A stretch of DNA of 41,504 nt from CAMCFD01 sp965661355 (lineage in GTDB: Bacteria; Pseudomonadota; Alphaproteobacteria; Rickettsiales; UBA1997), in the NCBI GenBank assembly GCA_965661355.1, contig CBFIDI010000008.1, positions 1-41,504 of the forward strand, read 5' to 3'. Positions within the stretch are counted from its first letter, which is position 1, and each line of letters begins with the position of its first letter. The translations under genes were made by a program, and so were the position numbers. The notes under the pieces were generated by a model, which was not told the origin of the DNA, ran no database searches, and saw nothing but the letters and a program-made list of their open reading frames with translations. This document shows positions 32,865 through 41,343 of this stretch, one piece after another.

Positions 32865-35243
32865 TTATTTTTTATTAATTATTCTAAGTGAATTTAAAAC
32901 CACAACCAAAGACGACAAAGACATCGCTAGTGCAGCAACCAAAGGGGTTACAAAACCTAAAAAAGCAAATGGTATTGCTAGTAAATTGTAAGTTAAAGAA
33001 AAGGCTAAATTCTGTTTTATAATTTTTAAAGATTGCTTTGAAATTTTCAAAATTTGTAAAATTGGCGACAAGTTTAAATTCTGAATTATAACATCTGCGC
33101 TATTTTGCGAAATGCTAGCTGCGCTAAAAAAAGAAATGGCAATATCTGACAAAGCCAAACATGCTGAGTCATTGACTCCGTCTCCAATCATAACAATTTT
33201 ACCTTGTTCATTTTTTAAATTTTGCAAAATTTTCGTCTTTTCAATTGGATTTTTTTCGTAAAAATATTCATCAATTCCAAGTTCAAATGCTGTCTTTGTA
33301 ACAATTTCTTTTTCATCTCCAGAAAGTAAAATAACACGCTTGCCCAGTTTTTTAAGTTCACTAATAACATCACCAGCATCGCTTTTTAATATATCTTCAT
33401 AATAAAATACAAAAAAATCATCGCCACATCTAAAAAATGTTTTTTGTTTGTCATTTTCGACTTTCTTTAACGCATATTCTTTTGTAAAAACAAAATCAGC
33501 TTTTCCGATTTTTAGCGTTTTTTCTAAATAAAAAGATTTCAGCCCATGGCCATTTTCTTCAATGACATTTAAGTCAATTATTTGATTGTTATAATATTCA
33601 AAAATAGCCTTTGAAACTGGGTGGTTGCTTTTAACGGCAAGTGAAGCGGCAATTTTTAAAAACTCAGATTCTTCTGTTTTGCTAATTTCACGATTCAAAC
33701 AATAGAATTTGGTAATTTTTGGTTTACCATATGTTAAGCTGCCGGTTTTGTCGAAAATAAATATTTTTGCTCCGTTAATTTTTTCAATAATTTCGCCTGA
33801 TTTTAATAAAATTGAATTTTTTAAAAAAGAAGAAATAGCTAGGCTTTGTGCAATAGGAACGGCCAAAGCTAAAGCGCAAGGGCAGGTTATAATTAAAGTT
33901 GAAACTGCGTTTACAATAGAATCTTCAAACAAAGAGCTTTTAATAAAATACCAAAAAGAAAATGTTGCTAGGGCTAAAATATGGACAATTGGTGTATAAA
34001 AAACTGATATTTTGTCACAAATTCTAACATATTTACCTTTATAATTTTCGCAATTTTCAATAATTGCTTTAATTTTTGCGGTTAAACTTTCATTTTGCGC
34101 CTTTGAAACTCTAATTCTGACATTTGGACCCAAATTTACAGCTCCGGCAAAAACTTCTTGATTTTTTGATATGGTTTGCGGCAAAGATTCACCACTGATT
34201 ATTGAATTATCGAACTCGCCCATTTCATCTATTAAAATTCCGTCACAAGCAACTTTTTCGCCTAAAGCTACCAAAATTATTTGTCCTTTCTTAACTTCTC
34301 GGGCTGCGATAATTTTACTGACATTGTTTTCATTAATAATTCTGGCGTAATTTGAATTTAAAAATGCAAATTCTTTACTGGCCTGAAATACTTTTTTGCG
34401 GGCTTTTAAGTCAAGATATTTGCCAATTAATAAAAAGAAGCAAAGCATTGTCGCCGAGTCAAAATAAATATGCTGAGCCGAATTAAGACTTTGAAAAAAA
34501 CTCGTCACACAGGCCAGAAATATTGCGACCGAAATTGCAATATCCATATTGCTTCTTTTATTTCTAATGGCCAAAAATGCTGAATGAAAAAATGGCTTAG
34601 ACGCGTAAATTATTGTTGGTAAAGCAATTAAAGCTGACAGTAAATGCAAGAAATTTTTTGTTGCTGTCCCAATTTCTTCGGTTTTATAAAACCATAAAAT
34701 AATTGAAATTAACATAATGTTACCCGCGCCAAAACCAGCGACAGCAAGTCGTTTAATTAAATCGGAACCCGATCTTTTTTCTTGCTCTTCAATAAATTCT
34801 TCATCAAATAAAAAAACTTTATAGCCAATTCTAATAATTGGTAAAATTATTTGGTTAATATCTTGTTTTTCACCGCTCCATCTTAGTTTAAGATATTTTT
34901 TTGTTAAATTTATTCTAACAAAATAAACTTTTTCCTCTTTTTTTAATAGATTTTCAATCAGCCAAACACAAGCGGCGCAGTGCAATCCGTCAAGCGCTAA
35001 AACAATTTCGAATTTATTTTCTTCTAATTGTGTCGCAAAATTTGCATTATCAATAACATTTTCTAGTTCTGGTTTTAAATTCCTAACATTAGGATTGTTG
35101 ATTTTATATTGATAGTAATTTCCTAGGCCAATTTCGTTAATTATTTTATAAGCTTCTTTACATCCGGGGCAGCAAAATCCAGTTTGTGCTAGATTTTCAT
35201 CTAAAATTCTTAAGCTACAATGTTTACAGTGACTTTCTTGCAA
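32865..35243 (-). CDS. ccoI: Copper-exporting P-type ATPase CcoI (FixI)
   Basis: CcoI is the P1B-ATPase that pumps copper across the inner membrane for the binuclear centre of cbb3 oxidase. The 792-residue protein starts with a cysteine-rich module (Cys6, Cys9, Cys24, Cys25, Cys28) typical of FixI/CcoI. A heavy-metal domain with GLHCAAC (Cys89 and Cys92) follows. The intramembrane copper site is CPC at 454-456. The phosphorylation motif DKTGSLTYG has Asp498, and the hinge is MIGDGVNDSACL. The actuator motif is SGES. The N-terminal double-Cys module and neighbouring ccoH and ccoS distinguish it from housekeeping CopA. It is 1 nt from ccoH, so the three genes form a tight operon. Confidence 0.95.
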   Translation of the reverse strand: MQESHCKHCSLRILDENLAQTGFCCPGCKEAYKIINEIGLGNYYQYKINNPNVRNLKPELENVIDNANFATQLEENKFEIVLALDGLHCAACVWLIENLLKKEEKVYFVRINLTKKYLKLRWSGEKQDINQIILPIIRIGYKVFLFDEEFIEEQEKRSGSDLIKRLAVAGFGAGNIMLISIILWFYKTEEIGTATKNFLHLLSALIALPTIIYASKPFFHSAFLAIRNKRSNMDIAISVAIFLACVTSFFQSLNSAQHIYFDSATMLCFFLLIGKYLDLKARKKVFQASKEFAFLNSNYARIINENNVSKIIAAREVKKGQIILVALGEKVACDGILIDEMGEFDNSIISGESLPQTISKNQEVFAGAVNLGPNVRIRVSKAQNESLTAKIKAIIENCENYKGKYVRICDKISVFYTPIVHILALATFSFWYFIKSSLFEDSIVNAVSTLIITCPCALALAVPIAQSLAISSFLKNSILLKSGEIIEKINGAKIFIFDKTGSLTYGKPKITKFYCLNREISKTEESEFLKIAASLAVKSNHPVSKAIFEYYNNQIIDLNVIEENGHGLKSFYLEKTLKIGKADFVFTKEYALKKVENDKQKTFFRCGDDFFVFYYEDILKSDAGDVISELKKLGKRVILLSGDEKEIVTKTAFELGIDEYFYEKNPIEKTKILQNLKNEQGKIVMIGDGVNDSACLALSDIAISFFSAASISQNSADVIIQNLNLSPILQILKISKQSLKIIKQNLAFSLTYNLLAIPFAFLGFVTPLVAALAMSLSSLVVVLNSLRIINKK

Positions 35244-35244
35244 T

Positions 35245-35727
35245 TTATCTTACTATATATCGTTTCACCTTTTGAAAAACTTTACCATCTTTAAAGGCCC
35301 TAAGTTCAATATCCCATTGCCCTTGAAGTGGAAAGCTAACTTTAGATTCGTAACAATTATTTTTTGGTACAAAATCTACCTTAAAATCATATCCTTCTTG
35401 AACTGGCCTAACTATTTTTGCCTGAATTTTAGCATTTTTGATGTAATTCTTATTCTTATCTTGTAAACACGCAGTTAAAATGGCTAAGTTTTTACCAACT
35501 TTTTTATATTTTGTCTCAGATTTCCAGCCGAGCTTATTTTGTTCATTTACGGCGTTAATTGTGTCATTATAGTTTTTGCCTTTTTTGTATCCGCCTTCGG
35601 TGTAAACTCCGCGCCAAGTCTTGTTGGCAATGTAAACAAATGAAAAGTCAGCAATAAAAATAATTCCAAAAAATATAAAGAAAAAATATGGAATATATTT
35701 GTCGATTTTTTTGCCTTTTTTATTCAT
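35245..35727 (-). CDS. ccoH: cbb3-oxidase assembly protein CcoH (FixH)
   Basis: CcoH is a single-span protein that stays associated with cbb3 oxidase during assembly. The 160-residue protein has a basic N-terminus, one membrane helix (about 12-34) and a beta-rich periplasmic domain. It shows NAVNEQNKLGWKSE, the short conserved block of FixH proteins, and GQWDIELRAF near the end, typical of the FixH fold. It is first in the ccoHIS operon and has a well-formed promoter just upstream. The usual upstream ccoNOQP and ccoG genes are not here. Confidence 0.88.
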   Translation of the reverse strand: MNKKGKKIDKYIPYFFFIFFGIIFIADFSFVYIANKTWRGVYTEGGYKKGKNYNDTINAVNEQNKLGWKSETKYKKVGKNLAILTACLQDKNKNYIKNAKIQAKIVRPVQEGYDFKVDFVPKNNCYESKVSFPLQGQWDIELRAFKDGKVFQKVKRYIVR

Positions 35728-35762
35728 AAAATATAATTATTGTTATAAAATTCTTGCCTATA

Positions 35763-35791
35763 ATTGTATTTTACATTACCAAATTTTGCAA
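35763..35791 (-). promoter_or_regulatory. Promoter of ccoHIS
   Basis: On the minus strand TTGCAA (35791-35786) and TACAAT (35768-35763) are separated by 17 bp. The predicted start near 35756 leaves a leader of about 30 nt. No FNR-type TTGAT-N4-ATCAA box was found around it. Confidence 0.5.
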
Positions 35792-35859
35792 AGTTTATTT
35801 TTTCAGTCGTAAAACTAAATTCATCACTAAAATTGTCGCGAGTTATTTCTTTTGATTAA

Positions 35860-35895
35860 ATAAATCAGCATTTAAAGATAAGGCCCGATATGGCT
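35860..35895. repeat. Fragment of the interspersed repeat end
   Basis: CAGCATTTAAAGATAAGGCC followed by CGATAT resembles the terminal part of the family (TATTTAAAGATAGAACTTGATAT in the 14571 copy). No core is present, so this is a remnant. Confidence 0.35.
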
Positions 35896-35926
35896 AATAA
35901 GATATTAATTGCAAAAACCAAAATAC

Positions 35927-35955
35927 TTGACAAAATCACTCAAATTTGTTATTTT
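35927..35955 (+). promoter_or_regulatory. Likely promoter of thiC
   Basis: TTGACA (35927-35932) is a perfect -35, and TATTTT (35950-35955) follows at 17 bp. The predicted leader to the thiC ATG is about 245 nt, long enough for regulation, but no TPP riboswitch signature is present in it. Confidence 0.5.
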
Positions 35956-36021
35956 GTATTAATCTAATAACTAGGCTATCTGACTATTATATTTGGGTAA
36001 AAAATTTTAAGGAATGGGCTA

Positions 36022-36065
36022 TAAGTAAAAAATTTTATATACAATGAATATATAAAATTTACTTA
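36022..36065 (+). other. Long AT hairpin in the thiC leader
   Basis: TAAGTAAAAAATTTTATATA (36022-36041) pairs with TATATAAAATTTACTTA (36049-36065), a roughly 17-bp stem with a 3-nt bulge and a 7-nt loop. It has no GC content to make a strong terminator. It sits in the long thiC leader. Confidence 0.45.
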
Positions 36066-36207
36066 AAATTTAAGCTAAAATAGATATGAATTCCTTAATT
36101 GCAGACTATTAAAAAACTGGTTATATTATTAAAAATCATTATAAATATATAACCTTCTAATAATGTCAATGAAAGTTGAGTAAAAATAAATAAAATTAAC
36201 TTAAAAG

Positions 36208-38067
36208 ATGAATAATAAGCTTACAAAAGATATACAAACAGACAAATTAACTTTGGGGCCTTTGCCAGCTTCGAAAAAAATTTATGTTCAAAGCAAGCGC
36301 TTTAAAGATGTAAAAGTTGCAATGCGCCAAATTGATTTGGCTGAAAATTCTGAAAATAAAAATTTCACTTTTTATGATACTTCGGGAATTTTTAGTGACG
36401 CCGAAAAAATGAATTCAATTAACTTAAATAAAGGAATTCCTAAAATTCGTCAAGATTGGATTATTGAGCGTGGTGATGTTGAATTTTATGAAGGCAGAAA
36501 TATTAAACCAGAAGATAACGGCGTTTCTTTTGGCCGAACTCCATCGGCGCCAGAATTTGATTTAAAAGCCGCTGGTTTCAAGCCCCTTAAAGCAAAAAAG
36601 GGTAAAAGGCCAACTCAGTTAGCTTATGCCCGTTCAGGAATTATAACCAAAGAAATGGAATATATTGCTGTTCGTGAAAATATGGCTCGTGAAGAATTAT
36701 TTAAAAAAACGAAAAATCGCGATTTAGGTTCAGAAAGTCACGGCGCTAGTTTTCCCGATATTATGACGGCTGAATTTGTTCGCGACGAAATTGCTGCTGG
36801 GCGCGCTATAATTCCGTCTAATATAAATCACCCAGAAACTGAACCAATGATTATTGGACGAAATTTTTTAGTAAAAATTAACGCCAATATCGGAAATTCT
36901 GCAATTTTTTCTGGCGTTGAAGAAGAGGTTGAAAAAATGATTTGGTCAACCCGTTTTGGCGGCGATACTTTGATGGATTTGTCAACCGGAAAAAATATCC
37001 ACAATATTCGTGAATGGATTATTAGAAATTGTCCGGTTCCGGTTGGAACAGTGCCAATTTATCAGGCACTTGAAAAAGTTAACGGCGTGGCTGAAGATTT
37101 AACTTATGAAATTTTTCGCGATACTTTGGTAGAGCAATGCGAGCAGGGAGTTGATTATTTCACAATTCATGCCGGAGTTCGATTGTCTTATGTTCCAATG
37201 ACCGCAAAACGCATAACCGGAATTGTTTCGCGTGGTGGTTCTATTATGGCAAAATGGTGTTTGGCGCATCATAAAGAAAATTTTCTTTATGAGAATTTCG
37301 AAGATATTTGCGATCTGCTTAATCAATATGATGTCAGTTTTTCTCTTGGTGATGGTCTTCGTCCAGGATGTATTGCTGATGCTAATGATGAGGCACAATT
37401 CTCTGAACTTGAAACACTTGGAGAGCTTACAAAAATTGCTCTAAAGAAAGATTGTCAAGTCATGATTGAGGGGCCCGGACATGTTCCGATGCATTTGATA
37501 AAAGAAAATATGGACAAGCAATTAAAACATTGCTCTGAGGCGCCTTTTTATACGCTTGGGCCGCTAACAACAGATATAGCGCCAGCCTATGACCATATAA
37601 CTTCGGCAATTGGCGCCGCTATGATTGGCTGGTTTGGAACAGCGATGCTTTGCTATGTTACGCCAAAAGAGCATTTAGGTTTACCGAATAAAGACGATGT
37701 TAGAACTGGTGTAATTACATATAAACTTGCTGCGCACGCCGCGGATTTAGCCAAAGGAAATAAACTTGCACGATTGCATGATGATGAAATTTCAAAAGCG
37801 CGCTTTGAATTTCGCTGGGAAGACCAGTTTAACTTGGCACTTGACCCTGAAATGGCAAAATCTTTTCATGACGAAACATTGCCAGCTGATGGCGCCAAGG
37901 TTGCTCACTTTTGTTCAATGTGCGGCCCAAAATTCTGTTCAATGAAAATTTCTCAAGAAGTCCGTGATCATGCAAAAGCCGAAGAAGAAAAGGAAAAGGG
38001 CATGAAAGAAATGAGTAAGAAATTTAAAGAAAAAGGATCTGAGGTTTATATTAAAAAAGAAGCTTAA
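36208..38067 (+). CDS. thiC: Phosphomethylpyrimidine synthase ThiC
   Basis: ThiC is a radical-SAM enzyme that rearranges aminoimidazole ribotide into the hydroxymethylpyrimidine phosphate of thiamine. The 619-residue length is typical. Characteristic blocks include RGDVEFYEGR, GVSFGRTPSAPEFD, YARSGIITKEMEYIA, GRNFLVKINANIGNSA, HAGVRL, SRGGSIMAKWCLAHHKENFLY, DGLRPGCIADANDEAQF, IEGPGHVPMH and APFYTLGPLTTDIAPAYDHI. The C-terminal Fe4S4 motif CSMCGPKFC has Cys569, Cys572 and Cys577. Other thi genes are not in the window. It has a promoter-like pair and a long leader but no recognisable TPP riboswitch. Confidence 0.98.
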   Translation: MNNKLTKDIQTDKLTLGPLPASKKIYVQSKRFKDVKVAMRQIDLAENSENKNFTFYDTSGIFSDAEKMNSINLNKGIPKIRQDWIIERGDVEFYEGRNIKPEDNGVSFGRTPSAPEFDLKAAGFKPLKAKKGKRPTQLAYARSGIITKEMEYIAVRENMAREELFKKTKNRDLGSESHGASFPDIMTAEFVRDEIAAGRAIIPSNINHPETEPMIIGRNFLVKINANIGNSAIFSGVEEEVEKMIWSTRFGGDTLMDLSTGKNIHNIREWIIRNCPVPVGTVPIYQALEKVNGVAEDLTYEIFRDTLVEQCEQGVDYFTIHAGVRLSYVPMTAKRITGIVSRGGSIMAKWCLAHHKENFLYENFEDICDLLNQYDVSFSLGDGLRPGCIADANDEAQFSELETLGELTKIALKKDCQVMIEGPGHVPMHLIKENMDKQLKHCSEAPFYTLGPLTTDIAPAYDHITSAIGAAMIGWFGTAMLCYVTPKEHLGLPNKDDVRTGVITYKLAAHAADLAKGNKLARLHDDEISKARFEFRWEDQFNLALDPEMAKSFHDETLPADGAKVAHFCSMCGPKFCSMKISQEVRDHAKAEEEKEKGMKEMSKKFKEKGSEVYIKKEA

Positions 38068-38221
38068 ATATTTTTCCTAACATGTGACATAAGGCAAGTC
38101 AATTATTAAAACTAGCCTAAAATCTATGACATTAAAAAATAACTAATAAGGGTGACTTAAGTAAAAAAACTTAGAAAGATAATAATTTAGGAATAATTTT
38201 TAAATGCTAATAGGATAAATA

Positions 38222-38344
38222 ATTTGATTAATAAATTTGTTAGCAAAAACAAGTCATATCAAGCGCCTTGGTGAATCTTTATATTGTATTTAGTAATTAA
38301 ATTATAACAGATAAATTGGTGTTTAGAGTGTGGTCTTGGTATAT
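38222..38344 (+). repeat. Interspersed palindromic repeat copy upstream of aroK
   Basis: It begins TTTGATTAATAAATTTGTTA with GCAAAAACAAG, contains the core TTTAGTAATTAAATTATAAC with AGATAAATTGGTGTTT, and ends in CTTGGTATAT. The order is the same as in the 28700 copy and the reverse complement of the 14571 copy. It ends 17 bp before the aroK ATG, so it may supply or disturb the aroK promoter. Confidence 0.65.
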
Positions 38345-38360
38345 ATTGAAATAAAATATT

Positions 38361-38906
38361 ATGACAAAACAAGGTAATGTAATTGCCATAATTGGCTTAA
38401 TGGGAGTAGGAAAAACAACATTGGGATCTAAACTTGCCAACAAGCTAGGATATTATTTTGTTGATTCTGATCAAGAAATTGAAGATAGGCAAGGAAAGGC
38501 AATTGCTGAAATATTTGATCAAAATGGTGAGGAATATTTTCGTAAAGCCGAGCGAGAAATAATACAGGAAATTATAAATCGCGATGAGAATATGATTTTA
38601 TCTTTGGGCGGCGGCGCATTTATTAACGAGAAAACCAGAAAGATACTTTCTGAAAAAGCCTTTGTAATATGGCTTAAGGCTCCGATAGATGTAATTTTGC
38701 ATAGAATTGGTAATAAAGCAACCAGGCCCCTCTTAAACAATGTCGATAAACGAAAAGTTTTGCAAGAGCTAATTGAAAAACGCGAACCTATCTATTCTTT
38801 AGCCGATCTAGAAATTGAAACCTCTCAGGGTGATCATGAATTTTTAATTCAAAAAATACTTAAAGTGCGCGATTCAATCAACAAAAATAGTAAAAAAACA
38901 CAATAA
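38361..38906 (+). CDS. aroK: Shikimate kinase AroK
   Basis: AroK phosphorylates shikimate in the chorismate pathway. The 181-residue P-loop kinase has Walker A GLMGVGKTT at 12-20, FVDSDQEIE with the shikimate-binding Asp, EEYFRKAER with the substrate arginine, the LGGGAF loop, and the lid region NKATRPLL. Length is normal. aroB, which commonly follows aroK in alphaproteobacteria, is absent. A 299-bp spacer with a repeat copy and then the cobS-like gene follows instead. Together with trpC this suggests an operating aromatic pathway in this organism. Confidence 0.95.
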   Translation: MTKQGNVIAIIGLMGVGKTTLGSKLANKLGYYFVDSDQEIEDRQGKAIAEIFDQNGEEYFRKAEREIIQEIINRDENMILSLGGGAFINEKTRKILSEKAFVIWLKAPIDVILHRIGNKATRPLLNNVDKRKVLQELIEKREPIYSLADLEIETSQGDHEFLIQKILKVRDSINKNSKKTQ

Positions 38907-39033
38907 ATTTAAGATAAAAATTTTTAACTTATGTGGCCGATACGATAGAAGTTTTGATAAATATTTATCGATTAAATTCTAACGGGTAAATGGTAAATTA
39001 TAAAGGCTAAATGATAATTTAGGTTAAGAAAAT

Positions 39034-39145
39034 TTTGGTTAATAAATTTACAATCAAAAATACTCAGTAGATGAGATGAGTATTAATGACGCATTTAGCA
39101 ATATTACAGCGAATAAATTGGTATTTAAAGGTGAGTTTTAGTATA
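39034..39145 (+). repeat. Interspersed palindromic repeat copy upstream of the cobS-like gene
   Basis: It begins TTTGGTTAATAAATTTACAA with TCAAAAA, then TTTAGCAATATTACAGCGAA and TAAATTGGTATTTAAAGG, ending near GTATA. A shorter related stretch (38957-39000, CGATTAAATTCTAACGGGTA) lies just upstream. Like the previous copy, it sits shortly before a start codon. Confidence 0.55.
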
Positions 39146-39205
39146 AAAAATTAAGAAATATATTAAATAATTTATTAGCAAAAATAACATAAATATTAGA
39201 TTTAA

Positions 39206-40132
39206 ATGAAAAAAATTGATGCCAAAAAAACTTTCGGGTTTAATGTTAATTTTGAAGTAAAGGCTTTTGAAAAACCAAGTGAGTTCACGCCAAAAATAGA
39301 CGAAAATTACGTTTTTGATCACGACACCACATTATCAATTTTAGCGGGTTTTGTCTATAATCAGCGCGTTTTAGTTCAAGGTCTTCACGGAACTGGTAAG
39401 TCAACCCATATAGAGCAAGTTGCTTCGCGCCTAAATTGGCCATGCATTAGGGTAAATTTCGACTCTCAAATTACTCGCCTTGATTTAGTTGGCAAAGACA
39501 TAATAACTATTAAAAATGGCAAGCAAATTACTGAATTTAAAGAGGGAATAATTCCTTTTGCCCTTAGAAATAATATTGCCCTAGTTTTTGATGAATATGA
39601 CGCAATTCGTACCGATGTTTCGTTTATAATACAGCGCTTATTAGAAGAAGAGGGTAAGTTTTCTTTGCTTGAAGAAAATGAAGTTATTTTACCTAGCGAA
39701 AATTTTAGGCTCTTTGCAACTTCTAACACGCTTGGACTTGGTGATGATTTAGGAATTTATCACGGCACCAATTTAATAAATCAGGCGCAAATGGATCGCT
39801 GGAACATTGTGTCGTCATTAAATTATTTATCAGAAGAAAAAGAAATTGAAATTTTGCAAAAGAAATTGCCGTTTCTAAGAAGCAAAATTCATAAAAGCAC
39901 CGCTAAAATGATGGTGAAAATGGCAAATTTAACTCGTCAATCTTTTAAAAATGAAGATATTTCTAACTTAATATCTCTTAGAACATTAATTTCTTGGGGC
40001 AGAAATATAGAAATTTTCGACGATGTTAAGCAAGCTTTTATTTTAAGTTTTTACAACAAATTAATCGATGACGAAAAATCGGTCTTAAACGAATTTTATC
40101 AACGAGTTTTTGGTCAAGAAATAATTGTTTAA
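39206..40132 (+). CDS. cobS: CobS-like AAA+ ATPase (MoxR/CobS family)
   Basis: The 308-residue AAA+ protein closely follows the CobS pattern, the ATPase subunit of aerobic cobaltochelatase. It shows an N-terminal VKAFEKPSEFTPKID block, Walker A GLHGTGKS at 59-66, RVNFDSQITRLDLVGKD, Walker B ALVFDEYDA, FRLFATSNTLGLGDDLG with sensor 1, HGTNLINQAQMDRW with the arginine finger, and a sensor-2 helix. No cobN, cobT or other cobalamin gene is in the window. Rickettsiales carry cobS/cobT-like pairs without the cobalamin pathway, so the real role is probably a MoxR-VWA-type remodelling function; that is inference. The partner gene is not adjacent. Confidence 0.85.
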   Translation: MKKIDAKKTFGFNVNFEVKAFEKPSEFTPKIDENYVFDHDTTLSILAGFVYNQRVLVQGLHGTGKSTHIEQVASRLNWPCIRVNFDSQITRLDLVGKDIITIKNGKQITEFKEGIIPFALRNNIALVFDEYDAIRTDVSFIIQRLLEEEGKFSLLEENEVILPSENFRLFATSNTLGLGDDLGIYHGTNLINQAQMDRWNIVSSLNYLSEEKEIEILQKKLPFLRSKIHKSTAKMMVKMANLTRQSFKNEDISNLISLRTLISWGRNIEIFDDVKQAFILSFYNKLIDDEKSVLNEFYQRVFGQEIIV

Positions 40133-40276
40133 TAATTAATATATGAATTCAGGGGTCTTTAAGATATTATTATCTGGCTATTTAAAAGTAAAAATTATCA
40201 GAAAATATAGTCGCTTTATAATATTTTAAAGATTTCTATTGATATTCTCTGAAATATTATAAATAAGCTCTTCGAA

Positions 40277-40411
40277 TTTTAAATGCTAATTTATATTTTG
40301 TAATTTAATTACTAAATTCATCATAAAAAACTCAATATAGCTAAGGTTTGACATCAATTTTTTAATAATATTTTATTTCTATGTATTTTAAAGATAGAAA
40401 TTGGCATTAAA
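40277..40411 (-). repeat. Interspersed palindromic repeat copy downstream of the cobS-like gene
   Basis: Read on the minus strand it contains ATATTGAGTTTTTTATGATG followed by AATTTAGTAATTAAATTAC, the family core. An outer block TTTTAAAGATAGAAATTGGC is on the plus-strand right side (40387-40406). It lies between the convergent cobS-like and xerD genes. Confidence 0.6.
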
Positions 40412-40422
40412 GATGAAATTAC

Positions 40423-41343
40423 TTAAGATTTTTTCAGTGGGTGATGTTGAAAAACCAATTCTTTTAACTTAGAATCCATTACATGGGTATAAATTTGCGT
40501 TGTTGAAATGTCACAATGGCCTAATAATTCTTGCAAAACTCTTAAATCAGCCCCTTTATTTAATAAATGCGTTGCAAATGAATGGCGTAAAACATGAGGA
40601 TGAACTCTTTCCTTATCAATATTTGCCTTTTGCGCTAATTCTTTTAGAGATTTATTAAATGCTTGTCGCGTAACATGAGAATCGTTATTATTTTTTAAGC
40701 TTTTTCCTACAAAAAGCCATTTTGAGTTTTTGTTTGACCCGGAATTTCGTATTTTTAGATAATTTTTCAAAGCCTCTAAAGAAGATTGGTTTAGTGCCGC
40801 AATTCTCTCTTTATTGCCTTTGCCTAAAACAAACAAATAATCACGAAATGAATTTCCTTCTTTTTGTACACAAGAAATTGGCAAAGAAACCAGTTCGCTA
40901 ACCCTTAGACCAGAAGAATACATTATTTCAACCATGGCCAAAAGTCTAATATCTTTTTTTGATTCAGAATTTTTTAATATTTCAAAAAGCTTGTCAATCT
41001 CATTCTCGCTTAACATTTTCGGCAAATTCACCATCTTTTTTGGCGATTCTAAGTTTCGAGTTGGGTTTTCAGATATCGATTTCTCATCAAGTAAAAATCT
41101 GTAGAAATGCTTAAAGCAAGATATTTTGCGTGAAATAGAGGAGTTGCGAAAATTCTGATCGGCCAAAAATCGCAAATATTTTTTTAAATCATCTTGACTG
41201 GCTTTTGTAATTGATATTTTTTTTAAATCAAGAAATTCTTGCAATAATTCAAGGTCGTTGCGATATGATTTAATAGTATTGCTTGAAAGGCCGTCTTCAG
41301 CTCGGATTTTTTCAAAAAAGAGCTCAACCTTGTTAATTGTCAT
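40423..41343 (-). CDS. xerD: Tyrosine recombinase XerD
   Basis: This is the second Xer recombinase, 306 residues. It has a core-binding domain (about 5-95) with the LSSNTIKSYRNDLELL helix typical of XerD, and a complete catalytic set: Arg147 in SSGLRVSEL, Lys175 in LGKGNKER, His250 and Arg253 in HPHVLRHSFATHLL, His276 in LLGHCDIS and Tyr285 in TQIYTHV. The HVLRH and ADLRVLQ.LLGH..ISTTQIYTHV pattern is XerD-like and complements the XerC at 3.7 kb. It overlaps the stop codon of an upstream membrane-protein gene by 11 bp, so the two are cotranscribed. Confidence 0.9.
   Translation of the reverse strand: MTINKVELFFEKIRAEDGLSSNTIKSYRNDLELLQEFLDLKKISITKASQDDLKKYLRFLADQNFRNSSISRKISCFKHFYRFLLDEKSISENPTRNLESPKKMVNLPKMLSENEIDKLFEILKNSESKKDIRLLAMVEIMYSSGLRVSELVSLPISCVQKEGNSFRDYLFVLGKGNKERIAALNQSSLEALKNYLKIRNSGSNKNSKWLFVGKSLKNNNDSHVTRQAFNKSLKELAQKANIDKERVHPHVLRHSFATHLLNKGADLRVLQELLGHCDISTTQIYTHVMDSKLKELVFQHHPLKKS

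Noticed and set aside
35956..36207. TPP riboswitch in the thiC leader
   Set aside because: The conserved thi-box words were not found on reading the leader. Only an AT hairpin is present.
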